Positions 43,020 through 51,929 of a stretch of 64,000 nt of DNA are shown here, in pieces. Position 1 is the first letter of the stretch. Each line of letters begins with the position of its first letter. This stretch comes from Flavobacterium notoginsengisoli (GTDB lineage Bacteria; Bacteroidota; Bacteroidia; Flavobacteriales; Flavobacteriaceae): positions 558,001 through 622,000 of the forward strand of contig NZ_JACHLB010000001.1 of the NCBI RefSeq assembly GCF_014207905.1, written 5' to 3'. A model generated the notes under the pieces. That model searched no databases. It had not been told where the DNA came from and saw only the letters and a list, made by a program, of their open reading frames with translations. A program made the translations under genes and the position numbers.

Positions 43020-44072
43020 TTAAACATCGTCGTAATCAACATAAATAGTTTCAGAAGTTGGATGCGCTTGGCAGGTTAAAATTAAACCTTCGGCAATTTC
43101 TCTATCTGTTAAAATAGAATTTTTAGTCATTTCTGCACTTCCTGTAGTTACACGTCCTAAACAGCTGCTGCAGATTCCGCCTTGACAAGAGTAAGGAGCG
43201 TCAACACCTTGTTTTAGAGCAGCATCTAGAATAGTTTGTTTCTTAGACATTTCGAAAGTTGTCTCTTCATCATCAACTAAAACGGTAATTTTAGTGTGTC
43301 CTTCTTGAGAACCTTGAATTGCGTGTTCTTCAGAAGAAGATGTAAATAGCTCAAACTTAATAGCAGATTCTTTTACATTTTTCTCTTTCAAAACATTAGA
43401 AACAGTATTAATCATGTCTTCTGGTCCGCACAAGAAGAATTTATCGAATTGAAGTTCTTTGTGTTTGTTATTCAATACAAAATTAACAGCCGATTTTTCA
43501 ATTCTTCCAAATAAAGCATTTTCAGCTTTTGCCTGGCTGAATACATAATGCACAAAAAATCTGCCTACGTATTGCAATTGTAGATCGTGAAGTTCTTGAT
43601 AAAAAATAGTGTTTTCTGGAGTTTTATTTCCGTAAACTAATACAAATGAACTTTTTGGCTCATGTTTTAAAACCGATTTTATAATCGAAAGAACTGGTGT
43701 GATTCCACTTCCTGCAACAAAAGCAGCATAATTTTTTTGTCTTTCTGCATCTGGCTCAAAAGTAAATTTACCTTCTGGCTGACCCACTTCAAGAACATCA
43801 CCAGCTTTTAGTTTTGTATTGGCAAACTGAGAAAAAAGACCATTTTTTACGGCTTTAACGGCAATTCTTAGTTCGCCGCTATCTGGAGCAGAGCAAATAG
43901 AATATGCACGTCTAATTTCTTGATTGTCAAGTGTTAATTTTAAATTTATATATTGACCAGCTATAAATTTATAGTCAGGTTTTAGTTCTTCAGGAACATT
44001 AAAAAGTACAGAAACAGCCTCTGCAGTTTCGCGTTTAACCTCTTTAATTATAAGTTTTAAGAATGAAGGCAT
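43020..44072 (-). CDS. Ferredoxin-type NAD(P)H oxidoreductase (PaaE/HmpX-like)
   Basis: A 350-residue flavoprotein reductase in three parts: FAD domain (about 1-105, with RRAYSICSAP), NAD(P) domain (about 110-230, GSGITPVLSIIKSVL and FFLCGPEDMI) and a C-terminal plant-type [2Fe-2S] domain with Cys ligands in YSCQGGICSSCLGRV and LTCQAHP. It transfers electrons from NAD(P)H to a partner oxygenase or to another acceptor. The partner is unknown; resemblance to PaaE does not show phenylacetate degradation, since no paaABCD is near. ATG 44072 is chosen because the -7 box lies between it and the longer start at 44099. Confidence 0.9.
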   Translation of the reverse strand: MPSFLKLIIKEVKRETAEAVSVLFNVPEELKPDYKFIAGQYINLKLTLDNQEIRRAYSICSAPDSGELRIAVKAVKNGLFSQFANTKLKAGDVLEVGQPEGKFTFEPDAERQKNYAAFVAGSGITPVLSIIKSVLKHEPKSSFVLVYGNKTPENTIFYQELHDLQLQYVGRFFVHYVFSQAKAENALFGRIEKSAVNFVLNNKHKELQFDKFFLCGPEDMINTVSNVLKEKNVKESAIKFELFTSSSEEHAIQGSQEGHTKITVLVDDEETTFEMSKKQTILDAALKQGVDAPYSCQGGICSSCLGRVTTGSAEMTKNSILTDREIAEGLILTCQAHPTSETIYVDYDDV

Positions 44073-44087
44073 GATAGAATTTTTATG

Positions 44088-44095
44088 CAAAAGTA
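44088..44095 (-). promoter_or_regulatory. -7 promoter box of the reductase gene
   Basis: TACTTTTG on the minus strand fits TAnnTTTG, 16 bp upstream of ATG 44072, supporting that start. Confidence 0.55.
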
Positions 44096-44158
44096 GCAAA
44101 CCACTCTTAAAAGCATAGCACTAAATTATTTTTTTTAACTTTTTTTGTAACGTTTTCC

Positions 44159-44166
44159 TACATTTG
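44159..44166 (+). promoter_or_regulatory. -7 promoter box of the DUF5687 gene
   Basis: TACATTTG fits TAnnTTTG, 34 bp before the ATG at 44201. Confidence 0.5.
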
Positions 44167-44200
44167 ATCTCTTACTACAAAAATACTAAAACCGTAAACC

Positions 44201-45661
44201 ATGATTAAGAAGTTTATTTACCTCGAATGGAAAGCCTTCATTCGATCGGCATCGTTTGGTAAAAACCTGGCAATGAAAATCCTAATTGGGTTTTTTATGC
44301 TCTATTTTTCAGTAATTTTTATCGGAATGGGTGTTGGCGCATTTTATGTTCTTAAGGATATGAAATTGGAACCTTTAGTAACGGTCAACAAATTTCTCGT
44401 TTATTACTTTTTGTTCGATCTGTTAATTCGATTATTGCTACAGTCGATACCTGTTTTAAATATCAAACCTTTATTGGTTTTGCCATTTAAAAAACCAACG
44501 ATTGTTCATTTTTCATTAGGAAAAACAATGTTATCGTTTTTTAATTGGATTCATGCTTTATTTTTCATTCCGTTTTCTGTTGTTTTAATTTTAAACGGAT
44601 ACGATGTTGTCGGAATTGTTTTTTGGCATTTAGGAATTATGGCATTCATTTACATCAATAATTTCTTGAATATAATTTTGAGTAATATTGACAAGTTGTT
44701 TGTTGTATTTGTTGCACTAATTGCAGTTTTGGCAGGAGCTCAATATTATAAATTGTTTGATATTACTGAATTTACGACTCCATTTTTTCAAAATTTTTAC
44801 GATATAGAAGGCGTATTTTTAATACCAATATTGCTATTAATTGGACTGCATATTTATACTTATAAATATTTTAAAAAGAATTTATATCTAGATGCAGGAC
44901 TTTCTGTAAAACAAGATGAAGCTTCAACAGAAAATCTTACTTGGCTGAATCAGTTTGGTACTTTGGGAACTTTTCTAAAAAATGACATTAAACTCATAAA
45001 AAGAAATAAAAGATCCAAAACGACAATTATAATGAGTGTTGTTTTTTTATTCTACGGGTTGATCTTTTTCGGAAACTCACATCAACCCGCTATGATGCAC
45101 ATTTTTGCCGGAATATTTGTTTCAGGAGGATTTTTATTTGTGTTTGGTCAATTTGTACCAAGCTGGGATAGTTCGTATTACCAATTAATGATGACTCAGA
45201 ATATTCCATACAGAAATTATATCACTTCAAAATGGTGGCTTATTGTTATTGCAACATTTGTTTCTACCATATTGGCCTCCTTTTATCTTTTCTATGGATG
45301 GGAAGTTTATCTAACTATTGTTGTTGGAGCTATTTATAATATTGGAGTCAATTCTCATTTGGTATTATTGGGTGGTGCTTTCACTAAAACACCAATTGAT
45401 TTGAGCAATGCTGGCGGAGCTTTTGGAGATAAAAAAGCTTTCAATGCAAGTGCCATGCTTTTGTCTTTGCCCAAAATTTTATTGCCAGTGGCCTTATATG
45501 CATTAGGAATTTATTTTGGAGACAAAATGATTGGCTTAGCTTTAGTTGCGGTTGCAGGTATTCTTGGATTCGTATTTAAAGAAAAGGTTTTTACTTTAAT
45601 TGAAAAAAGATACAAAATAGAAAAATACAGTACGATAAGTGCCTACAAACAAAAGAATTAA
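44201..45661 (+). CDS. DUF5687 membrane protein (ABC exporter permease)
   Basis: A 486-residue membrane protein with about ten to twelve hydrophobic segments and an N-terminal MIKKFIYLEWKAFIRSASFGKNLAMK that is typical of the Bacteroidota DUF5687 family, permease-like components of ABC-2 type exporters. The cytoplasmic FLKNDIKLIKRNKRSKTTII before the middle helices is reminiscent of ABC-2 permeases. It is followed 113 bp later by an ATP-binding protein gene, its likely partner. Substrate unknown. Confidence 0.82.
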   Translation: MIKKFIYLEWKAFIRSASFGKNLAMKILIGFFMLYFSVIFIGMGVGAFYVLKDMKLEPLVTVNKFLVYYFLFDLLIRLLLQSIPVLNIKPLLVLPFKKPTIVHFSLGKTMLSFFNWIHALFFIPFSVVLILNGYDVVGIVFWHLGIMAFIYINNFLNIILSNIDKLFVVFVALIAVLAGAQYYKLFDITEFTTPFFQNFYDIEGVFLIPILLLIGLHIYTYKYFKKNLYLDAGLSVKQDEASTENLTWLNQFGTLGTFLKNDIKLIKRNKRSKTTIIMSVVFLFYGLIFFGNSHQPAMMHIFAGIFVSGGFLFVFGQFVPSWDSSYYQLMMTQNIPYRNYITSKWWLIVIATFVSTILASFYLFYGWEVYLTIVVGAIYNIGVNSHLVLLGGAFTKTPIDLSNAGGAFGDKKAFNASAMLLSLPKILLPVALYALGIYFGDKMIGLALVAVAGILGFVFKEKVFTLIEKRYKIEKYSTISAYKQKN

Positions 45662-45772
45662 TTAGATAAATTAGAGAATGAGTCAATTAGAAAATAGAAC
45701 AATTGACTAGAAAAAACTATAAATAAGGAGTGTTTTTTAATCTAAAAATCTACACTCATAAATCTAAAATTA
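45662..45772. repeat. Intergenic repeats (families A and B) between the ABC genes
   Basis: 45662-45715 carries ATTAGATAAATTAG and AATTAGAAAATAG words of family A. 45738-45772 carries AATCTAAAAATCTACACTC and AATCTAAAATTA of family B, which recurs at 51512-51590. Confidence 0.55.
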
Positions 45773-45774
45773 TT

Positions 45775-46470
45775 ATGATACAAGTAAATCAACTTTCAAA
45801 AACATATAACGGAACAACAGTTTTAAACATTAGTAATCTTGAAATTCCAAAAGGACAAAGTTTCGGATTGGTCGGAAATAATGGAGCAGGAAAAACAACT
45901 TTTTTCAGCTTGCTTTTAGATCTTATTCAGCCTTCAACTGGATATATAAAAAGCAATGATATTCAGGTAAATAACAGTGAAAACTGGAAATCTTTTACAG
46001 GCTCTTTTTTAGATGAAAATTTCCTTATCGGATATTTAACACCAGAAGAATATTTCTATTTTATTGGAGATTTACGCAATCAGAATAAAGCAGATGTAGA
46101 CGCATTATTAGCTAAACATGAAGAATTTTTTAACGGAGAGATTTTAAAAAACAAAAAATACCTTCGCGATTTATCAAAAGGAAATCAGAAAAAAGTTGGA
46201 ATTATTGCAACACTTATTGGCAATCCAGAAGTTGTAATTTTAGATGAACCTTTTGCAAATTTAGATCCGACAACGGTTAGCAGATTAAAAAAAATTATTA
46301 AAGAACTGGCAGAAAATCCAAATGTAACAGTTTTAGTTTCAAGCCATGATTTACAGCATACTGTTGAAGTTTGCGATCGAATAGTTGCACTTAATAAAGG
46401 AGAAATTGTAAAAGATATTCAGACCTCAAAAGAAACCTTACAGGAACTAGAATTGTTTTTTGCCGTATAG
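45775..46470 (+). CDS. ABC transporter ATP-binding protein
   Basis: A 231-residue ABC ATPase. Walker A is LVGNNGAGKTTFFSL (about 33-47), the ABC signature is LSKGNQKKVGIIATL, Walker B with the catalytic Glu is VVILDEPFANLDP and the switch His is in LVSSHDLQHTVEV. It likely drives the DUF5687 permease encoded upstream. A longer frame opens at an in-frame start at 45730 and would add 15 residues encoded by the repeat; ATG 45775 fits the family start MIQVNQLSKTYNG. Confidence 0.93.
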   Translation: MIQVNQLSKTYNGTTVLNISNLEIPKGQSFGLVGNNGAGKTTFFSLLLDLIQPSTGYIKSNDIQVNNSENWKSFTGSFLDENFLIGYLTPEEYFYFIGDLRNQNKADVDALLAKHEEFFNGEILKNKKYLRDLSKGNQKKVGIIATLIGNPEVVILDEPFANLDPTTVSRLKKIIKELAENPNVTVLVSSHDLQHTVEVCDRIVALNKGEIVKDIQTSKETLQELELFFAV

Positions 46471-46559
46471 CATTTCTATATTTCAAAAAGAAGCGTATTT
46501 TTACAAAGGAATATACTAAAATTGATTTTTAGTAGTTATCTGTTTTAAACTCTTTTCTA

Positions 46560-49172
46560 TTGAAAAAGAATACTCTTAAATATAGTTTTACTCTTGTTTT
46601 TTTATTGCTTTTGATAGCTTGTTCTACCAAAAAAAACACTTTTTTGGCTAGAAGTTCACACTCTATCGGAACCAAATATAATATTCTGTACAACGGAGGA
46701 ATTGGTCTAGAAAAAGGTCTCCAGTCTATTCAGGCGAATAATGAAGACAATTTTTGGAAAATTCTTCCAATCGAAAAAATGCAGTTTGACGAAAATTTTT
46801 CTGAAGGAGAAAAAGCCAAAAATCCTGATTTCGAAAAAGCAGAAACTAAGGCTACAAAAGCTATTCAGAAACACTCCATGAATATTGGAGGAAGAGAAAG
46901 AAACTGGCAGATTGACGAAGCGTATCTTATGCTGGGAAAAGCCAGATATTATGATCAGCGTTTTATTCCAGCTATTGAGGCATTCAATTATATTTTGTAC
47001 AAATATCCAGAAAGCAATAATATTTATATAGCAAAAATCTGGCGCGAAAAGACCAATATGCGTTTAGGAAATGATGCAATTGCTCTTAAAAACATTAAAA
47101 TTTTACTTAAGAAAACAGATTTAGACAAACAGACTTTTGCAGATGCAAATGCGCTTTTGGCTGAAGCATTTTTGAATTTAGAACAAAAAGATAGTGCTGT
47201 TGCCAGACTAAGAGTTGCAGAAGAGTTTACAAGAAAAAATGAGGAGCGCGCAAGATACCGTTTTATTCTAGGACAGATGTATCAAGAAGAAGGAAAAAAA
47301 GACAGCGCTACTTATTTTTATGATGCCGTTATAGATTTAAACAGAAAAGCAGATCGTAAATATATGATGCATGCTTATGCGAAAAAAGCACAAATGTTTG
47401 ATTATGGAAAAGATAACGACACGATATTTTTAAAAACATTCAATAAACTGGTAACGGATCGCGAAAATCGTCCGTATTATGATGTCCTTTTTTATGAAAT
47501 GGGAGTTTATTATGATAAAAAGAAAGACCAGAAAAATGCTTTAAGTTTCTACAATAAATCATTAAGAAGAAAATCTAAGGATCCATATTTAATGGCTTCT
47601 GCCTACAGAAATATCGGTAATATGTATTTTAAAAATACAGACTACATCATGGCTGCAAAGTATTACGATAGTACTTTGGTTAAACTAGATCCTAAAACTA
47701 GAGAATACGCTTTTATTGAAAAAAATAGAAAAAACCTGGATGAAGTTATAAAATACGAAGCAATTGCAAAACGTAATGATAGTATTATTAAGGTATATAA
47801 TTTGCCAGCCGGAGAAAAGAAAATTTATTTTGAAAACTATATTGCAGAGCTAAAAAAGAAAGACGAAGCAAAAAGACTTTTTGAAGAAAAAGAAAAAGAG
47901 AGATTAGCCAATATTGATCTAAATTCTAAGGCAGAAATTTCTGGAAACGGAGCGGTTAACCCTCAATCTTTAGGTCAGTCTTCTGTACCAGAATTAGTTG
48001 GCGTGCCTACAGGTTTCACTGATAACGTTAGCACATTTTATTTTTATAACCCAACAACAGTCGCTTACGGAAAACTGCAATTTAAAAAAATGTGGGGAAA
48101 CCGAACGTTAGGAAGTAACTGGAGGCTATCAGGAGTAAAATCTGCCAATGACGCAGCATTAAATGATTCTATTAAAAATCAAGAAATTGCAAACGCGATA
48201 GTAGATACTGTTGTTGTAGAAAAATATACAGTTGCTTATTATGTAAAACAGCTTCCAACAACCCAAGAAGCTATGGATAGTATTGGTAAAGAACGTAATT
48301 TTTCATATTATCAGTTAGGACTTATATATAAGGAGAAGTTTAAAGAATACAAATTGGCCAGTGATAAATTGGAACAATTATTAAAAAACAGTCCTGAAGA
48401 AAAGTTAGTATTGCCATCGATGTATAATTTGTATAAAATCTATCAAATTACAGATCCAGCAAAAGCTGAAGCAATGAAAGCAGAAATTTCATCGAAATAT
48501 CCAGATTCAAGATACGCTCAGATTTTAAATAACAAAACAGACGATCCAAATTCAAGTCCTGATAAAGAATACCAGAAATGGTATAAACTTTTTGAGGAAG
48601 AAAAATTTGATGAAGTCTTAGCCAATATTGATAATTTAATCAATCAATATTCTGGAGATGAAATCGTTTCTAAATACGAATTGTTAAAAGCCAATACTTT
48701 AGGAAAAGTAAATGGCTTGGAAGCTTATAAAAAAGGCCTTGAAAATGTTGCGGATAATTATCCTAACAGTGAAGAAGGTAAGAATGCTAGAGAAATTCTC
48801 GAAAAGCAAGTTCCTATCTTAGAAAAGATGGCCTTTACAGATGTAGATAATAAAAATTGGAAAATTTTGTATAAAGTTGCTAATACAGATACAAAAACGG
48901 TCGAAAAAATTAAAGAGGCAATTAGAGTATTTTTGTTAGTTGAAAACTTCGAAAGATTAACAACATCTGTAGATAAATACAATAAAACGGAAAGTTTTGT
49001 AGTTATTCATGGTTTAAAGTCTGAAGCTTATGCTAGAGATATTGCCGGTGTTTTCAGAGACGATAAAAAATACAAAATAGCCGATCCGTCAATAATCATA
49101 TCAACAGATAATTACAAAATAGTACAGATCAAAAAAAATCTAGACGCATACTTGACCCCAAAAGCCCCTTAA
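46560..49172 (+). CDS. sprE: SprE/PorW gliding-motility and type IX secretion lipoprotein
   Basis: An 870-residue TPR-rich outer-membrane-associated lipoprotein. A lipoprotein signal MKKNTLKYSFTLVFLLLLIAC places the Cys at residue 21. Many TPR-like pairs follow (for example EAYLMLGKARYYDQRFIPAIEAFNYILYKYPE, and YYDKKKDQKNALSFYNKSLRR), and the C-terminal part has another repeated region. In Flavobacterium johnsoniae, SprE of about this size and type is required for gliding and type IX secretion; its homologue in Porphyromonas is PorW. The start is TTG, the only start that leaves the signal intact. It precedes the bactofilin gene by 14 bp. Confidence 0.9.
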   Translation: MKKNTLKYSFTLVFLLLLIACSTKKNTFLARSSHSIGTKYNILYNGGIGLEKGLQSIQANNEDNFWKILPIEKMQFDENFSEGEKAKNPDFEKAETKATKAIQKHSMNIGGRERNWQIDEAYLMLGKARYYDQRFIPAIEAFNYILYKYPESNNIYIAKIWREKTNMRLGNDAIALKNIKILLKKTDLDKQTFADANALLAEAFLNLEQKDSAVARLRVAEEFTRKNEERARYRFILGQMYQEEGKKDSATYFYDAVIDLNRKADRKYMMHAYAKKAQMFDYGKDNDTIFLKTFNKLVTDRENRPYYDVLFYEMGVYYDKKKDQKNALSFYNKSLRRKSKDPYLMASAYRNIGNMYFKNTDYIMAAKYYDSTLVKLDPKTREYAFIEKNRKNLDEVIKYEAIAKRNDSIIKVYNLPAGEKKIYFENYIAELKKKDEAKRLFEEKEKERLANIDLNSKAEISGNGAVNPQSLGQSSVPELVGVPTGFTDNVSTFYFYNPTTVAYGKLQFKKMWGNRTLGSNWRLSGVKSANDAALNDSIKNQEIANAIVDTVVVEKYTVAYYVKQLPTTQEAMDSIGKERNFSYYQLGLIYKEKFKEYKLASDKLEQLLKNSPEEKLVLPSMYNLYKIYQITDPAKAEAMKAEISSKYPDSRYAQILNNKTDDPNSSPDKEYQKWYKLFEEEKFDEVLANIDNLINQYSGDEIVSKYELLKANTLGKVNGLEAYKKGLENVADNYPNSEEGKNAREILEKQVPILEKMAFTDVDNKNWKILYKVANTDTKTVEKIKEAIRVFLLVENFERLTTSVDKYNKTESFVVIHGLKSEAYARDIAGVFRDDKKYKIADPSIIISTDNYKIVQIKKNLDAYLTPKAP

Positions 49173-49185
49173 AACCTTAACCGCC

Positions 49186-49584
49186 ATGTTTGAAAAAGTA
49201 AAAAAAAACGGAACTGAACAATTAGGAAAAACAAACCGAATAGTAGAAGGAACATCAATAATAGGAGACATTGTTTCTAAGGCTGATTTTAGACTAGACG
49301 GAGAATTGATTGGAAATTTTACTTCACAAGGCAAAATTGTAATTGGCGCCAAAGGATCTGTAAAGGGAGAAATAATCTGTAACAATGCCGATATAGAAGG
49401 AGAATTTCACGGAAAAATAAAAGTTCTTGAAATTTTAAATATAAAATCAACTGCTCAAATTCATGGAGAAGTAGCTGTTGGAAAATTATCAATAGAACCA
49501 GGAGCAGACTTCACTGCAACCTGCACCATGCTTGCCCATTCTAATCAGGTAATAATGTTAGAAGATGGAAAAGGAACCGAATAG
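49186..49584 (+). CDS. Bactofilin (polymer-forming cytoskeletal protein)
   Basis: A 132-residue bactofilin with the right-handed beta-helix repeat pattern: GTSIIGDIVSKADFRLDGELIGNFTSQGKIVIGAKGSVKGEIICNNADIEGEFHGK. Bactofilins form cytoplasmic filaments that anchor envelope machinery. It begins 14 bp after sprE and overlaps atpZ by 20 bp, so it is translationally coupled to the ATP synthase genes. A physical link to SprE or ATP synthase is possible but not shown by the sequence. Confidence 0.92.
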   Translation: MFEKVKKNGTEQLGKTNRIVEGTSIIGDIVSKADFRLDGELIGNFTSQGKIVIGAKGSVKGEIICNNADIEGEFHGKIKVLEILNIKSTAQIHGEVAVGKLSIEPGADFTATCTMLAHSNQVIMLEDGKGTE

Positions 49585-49792
49585 AAATAGAGGAAATAAA
49601 TGGATAGCACTCATTAATATTCCCATTCAAATGGGTGTTATCATATTTTTGTTCTCTTATCTCGGGACTTGGTTGGATGAAAACCATCCAAGCGAAAAAG
49701 TTTACTATAACAAGATCTTGGTTATGGTTGGCGTTGCATTAGCACTATACAATGTTATTCGTCAGGTAAATGAGATTAATAAAACAAAGTAA
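49565..49792 (+). CDS. AtpZ/AtpI family protein
   Basis: A 75-residue membrane protein with two hydrophobic segments (about 12-32, ALINIPIQMGVIIFLFSYLG, and about 50-65, ILVMVGVALALYNVI) and the AtpZ/AtpI gene-context hallmark of preceding atpB. AtpI-type proteins assist c-ring assembly or carry cations for the ATP synthase. Its start overlaps the bactofilin end by 20 bp. Confidence 0.82.
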   Translation: MEKEPNRNRGNKWIALINIPIQMGVIIFLFSYLGTWLDENHPSEKVYYNKILVMVGVALALYNVIRQVNEINKTK

Positions 49793-49848
49793 ATAAAGTT
49801 TAAAAACGGCTTTAAATAATATTGCATCTTTGCAAAAAAATATTCAAG

Positions 49849-50241
49849 ATGTTTTTAAAGAAATACAAACTTGTTCTTCATTTAATTATTCTCGCTTTTT
49901 CTTCCTATATATTACATAAAGGAGCTTTTTTTATTTTTAAAGTTAACGACCAGAACTTTATTTACAGCTTAGAAATCTTATATCTAATTTTTCTACTATT
50001 TTCTACCTTATTATTAATACTCACCCTAAGATTTGTAAAAGACAAGTTTGATAGTATTGGAATGTTCTTTATGTTGGGAACATTTGTTCAAATGTTTGTT
50101 TACTATGGATTTTTGCGACCGATTTTATCAAGCAACATTTCTAATGGCTCTGTTGAAAAAACTAATTTTTTTATAACATTTCTTCTGTTTTTGTTATTTC
50201 AGACGCTTTTAACTGCCCGATTATTAAATGAAAAGCGTTAA
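49849..50241 (+). CDS. Small hypothetical membrane protein (DUF6168-like), ATP synthase-linked
   Basis: A 130-residue protein with four hydrophobic segments (about 7-27, 41-60, 70-88, 104-124), beginning MFLKKYKLVLHLIILAFSSY. Its place between atpZ and atpB suggests a membrane-assembly role like AtpI. I recall similar flavobacterial proteins as DUF6168. A frame open from an in-frame TTG at 49822 would start inside the TTTGC-type promoter-like region; ATG 49849 is preferred. Confidence 0.65.
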   Translation: MFLKKYKLVLHLIILAFSSYILHKGAFFIFKVNDQNFIYSLEILYLIFLLFSTLLLILTLRFVKDKFDSIGMFFMLGTFVQMFVYYGFLRPILSSNISNGSVEKTNFFITFLLFLLFQTLLTARLLNEKR

Positions 50242-50289
50242 AATAACAATTCTTTAAAACAAGGTTTAAAAATAATTTTTCATATCCTT

Positions 50290-50317
50290 TTGAATATTAA
50301 TAAAAAATGTACCTTTG
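50290..50317 (+). promoter_or_regulatory. Promoter of the ATP synthase operon
   Basis: TTG at 50290-50292, a 17-bp spacer and TACCTTTG at 50310-50317 match the Bacteroidota promoter consensus exactly; transcription would start about 40 bp before atpB. Confidence 0.8.
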
Positions 50318-50359
50318 CACCAAATTTTAGAAACGTAAAAAATAAGATTTTCCACAGAT

Positions 50360-51511
50360 ATGGTGATTTCAAACAAACCACTCAGATTTATTCTTGCAGC
50401 TTTAGTAGCTTGTCTTCCACTAATGAGTTTTTCAAATACTGAAAAAGACTCTGCACATGTTCAAACTGAAGTAGCCCATGAAGGTGCTGCAGAAGGTCAT
50501 CATGCAGAGCCAACAGATGTTAAATCTAAGATTAAAGCATTTATTGGTCATCACGTTTTAGACTCTCATGATTTTACATTAACGCAAGATGATGAGACAG
50601 GTAAATATTATGGTTTCCCATTACCAGTAATTCTTTGGGATAATGGTTTACACATTTTTTCTTCTTCTAAATTTCACCACGGACACGAAGTAGCTGAGTC
50701 AAATGGAAATTTTTATGTGATTAATCATCATGATGGAAAAATCTACAGAACAGATGCTAAGGGTACAATTACTGAAGATGAAAAAACAGGTCACCCAACA
50801 AATGTTCGTCCGTTAGACTTCTCAATTACAAAAACGGTACTTTCTATTATGGTTGCCGCTTTATTAATGTTTTGGTTATTTACAAGTTTAGCAAAATCAT
50901 ATGCTAAAAACGGAGGAATTGCTTCTGGAGTTGGTAGAATTTTCGAACCTTTAGTACTTTTTATTCGTGACGATGTTGCGATTCCAAACATTGGCGAAAA
51001 ACATTATAAGAAATACATGAGTTATCTGTTAACTATATTTTTCTTTGTATTGTTTTTAAATATTTTCGGATTAACTCCACTAGGAATTAATGCTACAGGA
51101 AACTTTACAGTTACATTCTCTTTAGCAATCCTTACATTCTTAATAACAAATATTTCAGCAAATAAAAATTATTGGGGGCACATTTTCTGGATGCCAGGAG
51201 TTCCAAAACCAATGAGAATTATTTTGGCACCAATTGAATTATTAGGAGTTTTTATTAAACCATTTTCATTAATGATTCGTTTGTACGCAAACATTTTTGC
51301 AGGTCACATCGTATTAATGAGTATCATCGGTTTAATGTTTATCTTTAAAAGCTGGATTGGAAGTTCATTATCTTTCGGATTATCATTTGTACTTTCTATA
51401 CTAGAAATTCTAGTAGCATTTTTACAAGCCTATATTTTTACAATGCTGTCTGCACTTTATTTTGGTTCAGCAGTAGAAGAGCACCACCACGAAGAGGAGG
51501 GGCACCATTAA
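50360..51511 (+). CDS. atpB: ATP synthase F0 subunit a
   Basis: A 383-residue subunit a, which forms the proton half-channels. A signal-like N-terminus (MVISNKPLRFILAALVACL, about 1-25) precedes a long His-rich soluble region (HVQTEVAHEGAAEGHHAEPT) before the usual membrane core starts near 155. The essential Arg is in FSLMIRLYANIFAGHIVL. The C-terminus ends EEHHHEEEGHH. Bacteroidota subunit a is often longer than that of E. coli (271), so the extension is not a truncation or fusion sign. It leads atpBEFHAG; atpD and atpC are elsewhere. Confidence 0.96.
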   Translation: MVISNKPLRFILAALVACLPLMSFSNTEKDSAHVQTEVAHEGAAEGHHAEPTDVKSKIKAFIGHHVLDSHDFTLTQDDETGKYYGFPLPVILWDNGLHIFSSSKFHHGHEVAESNGNFYVINHHDGKIYRTDAKGTITEDEKTGHPTNVRPLDFSITKTVLSIMVAALLMFWLFTSLAKSYAKNGGIASGVGRIFEPLVLFIRDDVAIPNIGEKHYKKYMSYLLTIFFFVLFLNIFGLTPLGINATGNFTVTFSLAILTFLITNISANKNYWGHIFWMPGVPKPMRIILAPIELLGVFIKPFSLMIRLYANIFAGHIVLMSIIGLMFIFKSWIGSSLSFGLSFVLSILEILVAFLQAYIFTMLSALYFGSAVEEHHHEEEGHH

Positions 51512-51590
51512 TATTAGATTTCAGAATTTAGATTTCAGATTTATAACAATCAAAATCTACATTCAAAAATCTAAAATCAAATTGAATGTT
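51512..51590. repeat. Intergenic repeat (family B) between atpB and atpE
   Basis: AGATTTCAGA words and CTAAAATC words face each other: TTTAGATTTCAGATTT left, AATCTACATTC and AATCTAAAATC right, giving an imperfect hairpin. Related to 45738-45772. Confidence 0.55.
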
Positions 51591-51609
51591 TAATTTTTAA
51601 TATATACAT

Positions 51610-51801
51610 ATGAACGGTTTAAATTACATCGGAGCTGGATTAATCGTAATCGGAGCTGCTTTAGGTATTGGTAAAATTGGTGGTTCTGCAATGGACGCTA
51701 TTGCTCGTCAACCAGAAGCTTCAGGAAAAATCCAAACAGCTATGCTTATCGCTGCTGCACTTATCGAAGGTATTGGTTTCGCTGCGTTATTCGCTGCTTA
51801 A
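51610..51801 (+). CDS. atpE: ATP synthase F0 subunit c
   Basis: A 63-residue hairpin of two membrane helices: NYIGAGLIVIGAALGIGKIGG, polar loop IARQPEA (a conserved loop), and AMLIAAALIEGIGFAALFA with the proton-binding Glu in helix 2. It forms the c-ring. The sequence lacks clear sodium-binding residues beyond the Glu, so proton coupling is likely. Confidence 0.97.
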   Translation: MNGLNYIGAGLIVIGAALGIGKIGGSAMDAIARQPEASGKIQTAMLIAAALIEGIGFAALFAA

Positions 51802-51929
51802 TTAAAACACAAAGAACAATAGTTGCAACGGTTGGTTGTAACTATTGTTTTAAAATTAAAACATTAAAAATAAAATTGCTCTTTACGAGAATTTAAAAAG
51901 ATATAATTTAAAATTTATAATTCTATATA

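Noticed and set aside
43020..44072. Phenylacetate degradation locus (PaaE)
   Set aside because: No paaABCD or other Paa genes are nearby; the reductase and the CapK-like enzyme only share families with that pathway.
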